Origin: an uncultured Collinsella sp.
GTDB lineage: Bacteria > Actinomycetota > Coriobacteriia > Coriobacteriales > Coriobacteriaceae
Reading direction: 5' to 3'
Assembly: GCA_937934355.1 (NCBI GenBank)
Contig: CALGZY010000293.1
Coordinates: 1-12,479 of the forward strand
DNA length: 12,479 nucleotides
Part shown: piece after piece, positions 7,340-12,479 of the stretch
How positions within the stretch are numbered: the stretch's first letter is position 1
Layout: every line of letters starts with the position of its first letter
Notes under the pieces: model-generated
Database searches by the model: none
What the model saw: only the letters and a program-made list of their open reading frames with translations
What the model was told of the DNA's origin: nothing
Position numbers and translations under genes: made by a program

Positions 7340-7995
7340 TCGTCGCCTCCGCTCTTTTTGCCGCGCGCCGTGGAGGGAATCGTCAAGCTGACCGTTCCCT
7401 TGCCCGATGCCCCCAGCAGTTCCTTGACGTCTTCGGGGTCAGCCGCCAGCGTCACCCATTCGATCTTGCCCTCGCGCGTGGCACCGGAATCTTCACTGGT
7501 ATCGATCACGTACGCGCCGCACAACCGATCGGTTACGCCGTCTTTTTGCACATACACATCCACGTAGCTGCCCACGCCCGTAGCACCGCCGACCGAGTGC
7601 TCGGCATCGACCGCCACCGAAACGGCGACCTTGCCCTTAGGCACCTCGAGCTTGTGACTCTCGGCCTTGGTGTAGACATTGCAGATCACGGCGTTTTTGG
7701 GAATACGCGAAGTCGTCACGTCGCCGCGCACCTGGCGCAGCTCGGTCGCCGCGCCACGCGGCAGCAGACTCGTCAGCCATTCCTGGGTTATGACATTGGT
7801 CTCATCGAGGGTCTCGCCCACATCGATATCGCGCGCCGCGACGCATACCTCGACGCGATCGCCACCGTGCTTGGCCAAGGTCTCAGCCTGGACCTGTTCG
7901 GCTTGCGAGCGGATCGACGAGCCGTAAACCATGCAGAGCAGAGCAGCGAGCACGCCCGCGACCAGACTGATGGCGATGCGTTTGCTCTTGTTCAC
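7336..7995 (-). CDS. cpaB: CpaB/RcpC-like SAF-domain pilus assembly protein
   Basis: A 219-residue membrane-anchored protein and the first gene of the Tad operon. After a basic start (VNKSKR) comes one membrane helix (about 7-24), a short linker, and a SAF-type domain (about 47-110) with VCVAARDIDVGETLDETNV and RGDVTTSRIPKNAVI. The RcpC/CpaB domain follows (about 120-205) with VAVSVAVDAEHSVGGATGVG and SYVDVYV. In diderm Tad systems this protein works next to the secretin; in monoderms it is thought to act in the cell-wall space. An ATG at 8010 is in frame but has no ribosome binding site. GTG 7995 has AGAGGAG five bases upstream, so I use it; the ATG's own codons are part of that site. The C-terminus is basic (ARGKKSGGDE) and overlaps the tadZ start. 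Confidence 0.9.
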   Translation of the reverse strand: MNKSKRIAISLVAGVLAALLCMVYGSSIRSQAEQVQAETLAKHGGDRVEVCVAARDIDVGETLDETNVITQEWLTSLLPRGAATELRQVRGDVTTSRIPKNAVICNVYTKAESHKLEVPKGKVAVSVAVDAEHSVGGATGVGSYVDVYVQKDGVTDRLCGAYVIDTSEDSGATREGKIEWVTLAADPEDVKELLGASGKGTVSLTIPSTARGKKSGGDE

Positions 7996-8007
7996 GGCCG
8001 CTCCTCT
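7996..8007 (-). promoter_or_regulatory. Ribosome binding site fixing the cpaB GTG start
   Basis: AGAGGAG, then five bases, then GTG 7995. The alternative ATG at 8010 is preceded by a C-rich stretch with no purine-rich site. Confidence 0.7.
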
Positions 8008-8018
8008 CATGGCAGTGC

Positions 8019-8032
8019 CGGGCGAATGCCCG
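8019..8032. repeat. Small hairpin in the cpaB leader
   Basis: CGGGC and GCCCG flank a four-base loop just upstream of the cpaB ribosome binding site. It could form in the leader RNA of the pilus operon. The stem is short, so this may be chance in GC-rich DNA. Confidence 0.35.
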
Positions 8033-8069
8033 TACCACCATTGTCTGGGCGGTCAGAGTGCAAAGCGGC

Positions 8070-8098
8070 GCAATTGCGATTTTGGTTTTCGATGTCAA
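8070..8098 (-). promoter_or_regulatory. Candidate promoter of the Tad operon
   Basis: On the minus strand a perfect -35 TTGACA (8098-8093) is followed 17 bases later by AATTGC (8075-8070), a poor -10. A strong -35 with a weak -10 is seen at regulated promoters. It is the best candidate between the rsgA terminator and cpaB, and the only long leader in the operon, but the weak -10 keeps confidence low. Confidence 0.35.
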
Positions 8099-8105
8099 AC
8101 CAATC

Positions 8106-8156
8106 GCTGACCAAAAGCTGACCAGCCCGTCAAGCTCGTAGCAAGGTTTTGGTCAG
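8106..8156. promoter_or_regulatory. GCTGACCA box cluster upstream of cpaB (possible operator)
   Basis: GCTGACCA occurs at 8106-8113 and again at 8117-8124, exactly 11 bp (one helical turn) apart. The 10-bp word CTGACCAAAA (8107-8116) recurs inverted as TTTTGGTCAG at 8147-8156. The direct repeats lie just upstream of the candidate -35 (8098). Direct repeats spaced 11 bp are typical of OmpR/PhoB-type response regulators; that a regulator of this kind binds here is inference. Confidence 0.45.
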
Positions 8157-8195
8157 TACGTCAGCAAACTGCATGTTTCGAGGCTTTTCCGCAGC

Positions 8196-8230
8196 AAAAA
8201 AGCCGTCTCCCGAACAGTTGGGAGACGGCT
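8196..8230 (-). terminator. Intrinsic terminator of rsgA
   Basis: An 11-bp perfect stem, AGCCGTCTCCC (8201-8211) and its complement (8220-8230), with an 8-base loop. Read on the minus strand it is followed by six T (8201-8196). It lies 18 nt after the rsgA stop and separates rsgA from the Tad operon. Confidence 0.93.
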
Positions 8231-8247
8231 GTCATAGGAAAAATCAA

Positions 8248-9432
8248 TTACAGATGGACATCGGGATCGAGCATTTGAGCACTCACGCGCATGGATGACG
8301 CCAGGTTTTGGAACGTTTCCAAACGCAGGCTGTCGATCTGCCCGGCGTCCTCGGCCTCGCGAACGGCACAACCCGGCTCATGGGTATGCGTGCAATCGCC
8401 AAACCGGCACGCACGCGATGCCTCGACAATCTCGGGGAAGGCGCGCGCCAGACCCCGCTCGTGACCCACGAGCGGTAAGCTGCGCAGGCCCGGGGCATCG
8501 GCGATCACGCCGGCGTCGCCCGGCAGTGCCACCATCACGCGCGCGACGGTAGTGTGACGGCCCTGGTCGTCGCGTTCGCGCACACCGCCAGTCGCCAACG
8601 TATCGTGGCCCAGCAGCGCATTGAGCAGCGTCGACTTGCCGGCACCCGACTCGCCCAGAATCATGGCGCAGCTCCCGGCAGGCACGCAGACACGGACCTC
8701 GTCCAGGCCGCGCCCCTCGGCAGAGGACGTCACGATCACGCGCATGTCCGGACCCACCAGGCGGCGCACGCGGTCCAGATCGCGCTCGAGCTCCTCGGCA
8801 TCGCAGCGGTCAGCTTTGGTGAGCACCACCACCGGCTCGGCATCGCAGTCGAGCGCCAACACCAGCGAGCGCGCCACGCGGTCGAGCAGCACCTCACCGG
8901 CACCGAGCGCCTGCACGATTAGCACGCTATCCACGTTGGAGCAGAGCACCTGGCGCTCTCCACGGGCACGGCCGCGCCAACGCTCAAAGCTCGTACGGCG
9001 CGGCAGCACGCACTCAATCACGCCCATATCGTGCCCGGGAGCGCGGCGCACCGCCACACGGTCGCCCACGGCAGGCAGCAGGACCTCGTCCTCGCCGCGC
9101 GACTTGGCAAACCCCACGGCATGCTCGGCGCGGAAGGTATCGTCGGCAGTCGCCACCAGCGGAAACCCGCGATCCAAGCGAATAACGGCACCCAGTTGCA
9201 TCTGCTCGGGCTCCTCGGCATGTGCGCAGAAATCATCAAAGGCAGTCTGCTGGGTTTCATCGACCGGCAGGTCATCAAACGCCGGAACATCCTGCAGCAC
9301 ATCGAGCCCCGGTACGCTCGCCAACAACTCCTCGGCAGACACGGGCGCTTCGGTCGCGAGTTTCCGACGACGGTCACGCTTAGCCCGTGCCCCCGTCGTC
9401 TTTTTCTTCGCCTTAGCCTTAGCCTTGCCCAC
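8248..9432 (-). CDS. rsgA: Ribosome small subunit-dependent GTPase RsgA
   Basis: A 394-residue circularly permuted GTPase that acts in late maturation of the 30S ribosomal subunit. A Lys/Arg-rich tail (1-25) and an acidic region (30-75) precede the OB-fold (about 78-145). The G motifs then occur in the permuted order G4 LTKAD (204-208), G5 TSSAEG (235-240), G1 GESGAGKST (260-268), G2 around GRHTT (291-295), G3 DAPGLR (312-317). A C-terminal zinc site follows, Cys342, Cys347, His349, Cys355 (C-x4-C-x-H-x5-C), and then a helical end. All family elements are present; G3 has Ala where DTPG is more common. It starts at GTG 9432 with GGGAGG six bases upstream. It is monocistronic, with its own terminator and probably its own promoter. 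It is longer than the E. coli protein (about 350 residues) mainly through the N-terminal extension. Confidence 0.96.
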   Translation of the reverse strand: MGKAKAKAKKKTTGARAKRDRRRKLATEAPVSAEELLASVPGLDVLQDVPAFDDLPVDETQQTAFDDFCAHAEEPEQMQLGAVIRLDRGFPLVATADDTFRAEHAVGFAKSRGEDEVLLPAVGDRVAVRRAPGHDMGVIECVLPRRTSFERWRGRARGERQVLCSNVDSVLIVQALGAGEVLLDRVARSLVLALDCDAEPVVVLTKADRCDAEELERDLDRVRRLVGPDMRVIVTSSAEGRGLDEVRVCVPAGSCAMILGESGAGKSTLLNALLGHDTLATGGVRERDDQGRHTTVARVMVALPGDAGVIADAPGLRSLPLVGHERGLARAFPEIVEASRACRFGDCTHTHEPGCAVREAEDAGQIDSLRLETFQNLASSMRVSAQMLDPDVHL

Positions 9433-9453
9433 AAGCGCCTCCCAGCACCATAA

Positions 9454-9482
9454 ATCACAACTGAGCAGGTATTTTAAATCAA
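9454..9482 (-). promoter_or_regulatory. Candidate rsgA promoter
   Basis: Minus-strand TTGATT (9482-9477), a 17-base spacer, then TGTGAT (9459-9454), each four of six to consensus, with the start codon about 20 bases further. The -35 would lie in the outer copy of the 31-bp duplication. This is suggestive only. Confidence 0.3.
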
Positions 9483-9536
9483 AAAGAGCTGGCCGGGCAA
9501 AGCCCTAAATCAAAAAGAGCTGGCCGGGCAAAGCCC
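9475..9536. repeat. Perfect 31-bp tandem duplication
   Basis: The 31-bp unit at 9475-9505 is repeated without a mismatch at 9506-9536. Each unit holds an A-rich stretch, then GAGCTGGCCGGGC and AAAGCCC, that is the T-tract, 3' arm, loop and a little of the 5' arm of a terminator read on the minus strand. Only the inner unit retains the remaining 5' arm (to 9545). Confidence 0.95.
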
Positions 9537-9545
9537 GACCAGCTC
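9512..9545 (-). terminator. Intrinsic terminator between the ATPase gene and rsgA
   Basis: Arms 9517-9529 and 9533-9545 form a 13-bp stem with a 3-base loop, followed on the minus strand by five T (9516-9512). The one non-complementary position (9524/9538) is a G-U pair in minus-strand RNA but a C-A mismatch in plus-strand RNA, which supports minus-strand function. It would stop transcripts from the calcium ATPase gene before rsgA. The neighbouring duplicate supplies a second 3' arm and T-tract. Confidence 0.85.
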
Positions 9546-9605
9546 ACAAACTTTCCCTCAGCCCTTTATCATCCGCGCGGGAGAAAAGCCAGCAAGGATA
9601 CCGCA

Positions 9606-9700
9606 GGGCCCGCCCGCCGGGAGGGGTTTCCTAAGGGCACATCCCGCAGCCGCAAAGCGGCGAGGACGTGCCCGTGGAAACCCCGCAGGCGGTCGGGCCC
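9606..9700. repeat. Long imperfect hairpin of unknown role
   Basis: A 95-nt inverted repeat lies 11 nt after the ATPase stop. Pairings from outside in: 9606-9612 with 9694-9700 (7 bp), 9614-9618 with 9688-9692 (5), 9623-9631 with 9676-9684 (9), 9635-9640 with 9668-9673 (6), 9642-9644 with 9664-9666 (3), and 9649-9653 with 9657-9661 (5) around an AAA loop. That is about 35 pairs with only small internal loops. No T-run follows on either strand, so it is not a standard terminator. It could be a dispersed palindromic element (REP or MITE-like), a 3'-end stabiliser, or a structured RNA. The rest of the gap (9546-9605) shows nothing I can name. Confidence 0.8.
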
Positions 9701-9711
9701 GGACAGGAACA

Positions 9712-12393
9712 TTACTCTTTCTCGACCGCGCGCATGATCGCCTTGTAGATCTCCATCAGCGGGATGATCAGGAAGGCCAGGCCCAAAGCGGCAAGAACGC
9801 CCTTGAGCTCAAGCGTCACGGGGCCAAAGAACATCTCGGCAAGCGTCGGCTGCACGGTCACGATCACCGTCAGCACCAGTGCCAGCGCGGCGGAAGCCCA
9901 CAGCCACTTGTTCTGCTTCTTCATGGTGAACAGCGACGCACGACGGCTGCGCATATTGAAGCAGTGGAAAATCTCGACCATGTTGAGCGTGATGAACGCC
10001 ATCATCACGCCTTCCTCGTCGGCATTGCCGGCGATCATATCGGCGATGTGGATGTAGCCCATGTCAAAGTACACGCCCACAAAGAAGCTCGCCAGCACCA
10101 GCACGGTGATGATCAGGCCCTGGACCACGCAGTCCAGACCCATATGTCCGGCAAAGACGCCGTCCTTGGCGTTGCGCGGCTTGCGCTTCATGATGTCGCC
10201 CTCGGCATCCTCCATGCCCAGCGCGAGCGCGGGGAAGCAGTCGGTGACCAGGTTCACCCACAGCAGCTGCACCGGCTGAAAGATGGTAAAGCCGATGAGC
10301 GTGGCGATAAACACCGAGAACACCTCGGCAAGGTTGGCCGAAAGCAGGAACTGGATGACCTTGCGGATGTTGTCGTAGATGCGGCGCCCCTCTTCGCAGG
10401 CACCGATGATGGTGGCGAAGTTGTCGTCGGCAAGTACCATGTCGGCGACGTTCTTGGTGACGTCGGTACCGGTGATGCCCATGCCCACGCCGATGTCGGC
10501 GCGTTTGATGGACGGGGCGTCGTTGACGCCGTCGCCCGTCATGGCCACGATCTGGTCGCGTGACTTCCATGCCTCGACGATGCGGGTCTTGTGCTCAGGC
10601 TGGACGCGGGCGTACACGCCGTAATCCTCGATGTGTGCGTCGAGTTCCTCGTCGCTCATGCGATCGAGGTCGGCACCGGTGATAGCCTGGCTGCGATCGG
10701 CGACAATGCTCAGCTGTTTGGCGATGGCCACGGCGGTGTCGATGTGGTCGCCCGTAATCATGACAGTGCGGATGCCGGCGTTGTGGGCCTCGCGGATGGC
10801 GTCGGCGACCTCGGGGCGGACCGGGTCGATCATGCCGGACAGGCCGCAGAAGACCAGGTCGTGCTCGAGCGCAGCGGGGCTGCAGTCGCTCGGAACCTCG
10901 GTGTAGGTGCGGCTTGCCAGCGCCAGCACGCGCAGGGCCTCGTCGGCCATGGCCTTGTTGGCGGCCACGAGCTCGGCACGACGCTCCTCGGTCAGCGGAA
11001 CGACCCTGTCGCCGTCGTAGATATGGGTGCACAGGCCGATCACCACGTCGGGCGCGCCCTTGGTGTACTGCTCGTACTCGCCGTCCAGGGTCTCGACGAC
11101 CACGGACATCATCTTGCGGCCCGAGTCGAACGGGGCCTCACCCACACGCGGGTGCTCGGCAGTCAGGCCAGTGAGACCAGCCTTGCCGGCATCGTTGACG
11201 AGCGCGCACTCGGTCGGCTCACCCACGGCCTCGCCCAGCTCCTCGTCCCACTGGGCGTCGGAGCACAGCGCCATGCCGGCCAGGAACTTCTCCTTAGGCG
11301 CAGCGAGCTCGTGCTTGACGACGGTCATCTTGTTTTGGGTAAGGGTACCGGTCTTGTCCGAGCAGATGGTCTGCGTGCAGCCAAGGGTCTCGACGGCAGA
11401 GAGCTTGCGGATGATTGCCTGGCGCTTGGCCATCTTGGTCACGCCAAGCGACAGCACGATGGTCACGACGGCGACCAGGCCCTCGGGGATGGCAGCGACG
11501 GCGAGCGAGACGGCAACCATAAAGGTATCGAGCAAGGCTGTCGGGTCAGTGAGGACGTTGCCCACGCCGTGGCGGATGATGTCGACGCCAAAGATGACGA
11601 CGCAGATGACGATAACCATGATGGTGAGGATGCGGCTGAGCTCGGCAAGCTTCACCTGCAGCGGCGTGAGCTCTTCCTTGGCCTCGGCCAGAGCGCCGGC
11701 GATCTTACCCATCTCGGTGTTCATGCCGGTGCCGACCACGACGGCACGGCCACGGCCGTACACCACGGTGGAGCCCATGTAGCACATGTTCTTGCGGTCG
11801 CCGAGCGGCACGTCGTCGGTGCCGGCGGCGAGCTCGATCACGTTGGCATGCTTCTCGACGGGCACGGACTCGCCGGTAAGGGCGGCCTCCTCGATCTTCA
11901 TCGTGGCGCTCTCGAGCACACGGCAGTCGGCCGGGACGGAGTCGCCCGCCTCGAGCATGATCACATCGCCGGGCACGAGCTCGGCGCTCGGCAGGTGCAC
12001 GAGCTTGCCGTCGCGCAGCACCTTGGACTGCGCCGCGCTCATCTCCTGCAGGGCCTCGAGGGCCTCCTCGCTTTTAGCCTCCTGGACCACGCCCAGCACC
12101 GAGTTGACGATAACGACGAACATGATGATGGCGACATCGGCAAAGTCCGCCTCGCCCTTGACCATGCCCGTGAGCGCGCTGATGACGGCGGCAACGATCA
12201 GCATGATGACCATGGGGTCGGCCATCTGCTCAAAGAAGCGCTTCCACAACGGGGTCTTCTCGGCTTCCTCGAGCTTGTTAGGGCCTGTCTTGGCGAGGCG
12301 CGACGACGCCTCGTCGTTGCTCAGGCCGAGGTTCTCATCGACACCTTGGTCGCTGAGCACCTCCGCCGCGGCGGACAGGTATTCCTTTTGCAT
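9712..12393 (-). CDS. P2A-type calcium-transporting P-type ATPase
   Basis: An 893-residue, ten-helix cation pump that most likely exports Ca2+. An N-terminal cation-ATPase domain leads to M1-M2 (about 60-76, 84-105), the actuator with TGES (173-176), M3-M4 (255-273, 287-317) with PEGL (303-306), phosphorylation site DKTGTLT (Asp346), nucleotide-binding KGAP (445-448), TGDH (547-550), and hinge TGDGVNDAP (619-627). Six C-terminal helices follow. The Ca2+ ligands of SERCA are matched in M4 (Glu304), M5 (Asn687, Glu690) and M6 (Asn714, Thr717, Asp718). In M8 the SERCA Glu908 position appears to be Asn804, as in single-site pumps of the PMR1 type, so one Ca2+ per cycle is plausible; that alignment is by eye. 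ATG 12393 has AGGAGGGG seven bases upstream. The gene stands alone here, with a terminator at 9512-9545. Na+ or Mn2+ transport cannot be excluded. Confidence 0.95.
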   Translation of the reverse strand: MQKEYLSAAAEVLSDQGVDENLGLSNDEASSRLAKTGPNKLEEAEKTPLWKRFFEQMADPMVIMLIVAAVISALTGMVKGEADFADVAIIMFVVIVNSVLGVVQEAKSEEALEALQEMSAAQSKVLRDGKLVHLPSAELVPGDVIMLEAGDSVPADCRVLESATMKIEEAALTGESVPVEKHANVIELAAGTDDVPLGDRKNMCYMGSTVVYGRGRAVVVGTGMNTEMGKIAGALAEAKEELTPLQVKLAELSRILTIMVIVICVVIFGVDIIRHGVGNVLTDPTALLDTFMVAVSLAVAAIPEGLVAVVTIVLSLGVTKMAKRQAIIRKLSAVETLGCTQTICSDKTGTLTQNKMTVVKHELAAPKEKFLAGMALCSDAQWDEELGEAVGEPTECALVNDAGKAGLTGLTAEHPRVGEAPFDSGRKMMSVVVETLDGEYEQYTKGAPDVVIGLCTHIYDGDRVVPLTEERRAELVAANKAMADEALRVLALASRTYTEVPSDCSPAALEHDLVFCGLSGMIDPVRPEVADAIREAHNAGIRTVMITGDHIDTAVAIAKQLSIVADRSQAITGADLDRMSDEELDAHIEDYGVYARVQPEHKTRIVEAWKSRDQIVAMTGDGVNDAPSIKRADIGVGMGITGTDVTKNVADMVLADDNFATIIGACEEGRRIYDNIRKVIQFLLSANLAEVFSVFIATLIGFTIFQPVQLLWVNLVTDCFPALALGMEDAEGDIMKRKPRNAKDGVFAGHMGLDCVVQGLIITVLVLASFFVGVYFDMGYIHIADMIAGNADEEGVMMAFITLNMVEIFHCFNMRSRRASLFTMKKQNKWLWASAALALVLTVIVTVQPTLAEMFFGPVTLELKGVLAALGLAFLIIPLMEIYKAIMRAVEKE

Positions 12394-12403
12394 ATAGAGT
12401 CCC

Positions 12404-12457
12404 CTCCTGGGATTCGGGCCACTCAGCAGATTGATGCCCGATCATAATTCCCAGGAG
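12404..12457 (-). promoter_or_regulatory. Two-stem inverted repeat covering the ATPase ribosome binding site
   Basis: CTCCTGGGA (12404-12412) is perfectly complementary to TCCCAGGAG (12449-12457), and inside it CGGGC (12415-12419) pairs with GCCCG (12436-12440). On the minus strand the proximal arm contains the AGGAG of the ribosome binding site, so in RNA the upstream CTCCT would mask it. A -10-like TATGAT lies between the arms (12446-12441). If that is the promoter, the distal arm is not transcribed and the repeat could instead be a DNA operator. Confidence 0.55.
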
Positions 12458-12479
12458 AAGGGCAAGGGCTCATCAAGGC

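Noticed and set aside
7252..8121. A 289-codon plus-strand frame across cpaB and its upstream region
   Set aside because: It mirrors cpaB codons, has no recognisable domain and runs through the regulatory region.
9475..9545. Possible CRISPR-like repeat
   Set aside because: There are only two directly adjacent copies with no spacer, and they are explained as a terminator duplication.
10591..12447. A 618-codon open frame on the plus strand opposite the calcium ATPase gene
   Set aside because: It is His/Ala/Gly/Asp-rich low-quality protein, an antisense shadow caused by GC-biased codon positions of a certain gene.
1..12479. tRNA, rRNA, transposase genes or CRISPR arrays
   Set aside because: I saw no sequence with these features on either strand.

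Overview
The window is GC-rich, and every gene I can support lies on the minus strand. They form three blocks, in transcription order from the right edge: a P2A-type calcium-transporting ATPase (9712-12393), the ribosome-assembly GTPase RsgA (8248-9432), and a long Tad/Flp (type IVc) pilus operon from about 8000 to beyond the left edge. High GC, strong AGGAGG-type ribosome binding sites, a monoderm-style Tad set and the protein sequences together suggest an actinobacterium. My best guess is Coriobacteriia, Collinsella-like; this comes from general recognition and not from a database search.

The Tad operon reads cpaB - tadZ/cpaE - tadA/cpaF - tadB - tadC - flp - unknown membrane-anchored protein - small prepilin-like protein - TadE-like protein - large TadG-like protein (cut by the window edge). 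Genes overlap by 4 to about 65 nt or are 1-10 nt apart, so they are very probably cotranscribed and translationally coupled. CpaF would be the assembly ATPase, TadB and TadC the inner-membrane platform, TadZ the localisation ATPase, CpaB a membrane-anchored SAF-domain assembly factor, Flp the major pilin, and the last genes minor pilins or pseudopilins. Three of them share a prepilin signature A|Q-x-T-x-E in which Ala replaces the usual Gly before the cleavage site. No prepilin peptidase or secretin is seen here.

Between cpaB and rsgA (7996-8247) lie a clean intrinsic terminator for rsgA, a candidate cpaB promoter, and a cluster of GCTGACCA boxes: two direct repeats 11 bp apart plus an inverted copy. 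These look like regulator sites for the pilus operon. Between rsgA and the ATPase gene (9433-9711) lie a perfect 31-bp tandem duplication that copies part of a terminator, and a 95-nt nearly continuous hairpin of unknown role. Upstream of the ATPase gene a two-stem inverted repeat covers its Shine-Dalgarno sequence.

Most of the window is a recognisable housekeeping plus Tad-pilus region. The less explained parts are the unknown operon proteins, the upstream box cluster, the long hairpin and the ATPase leader.
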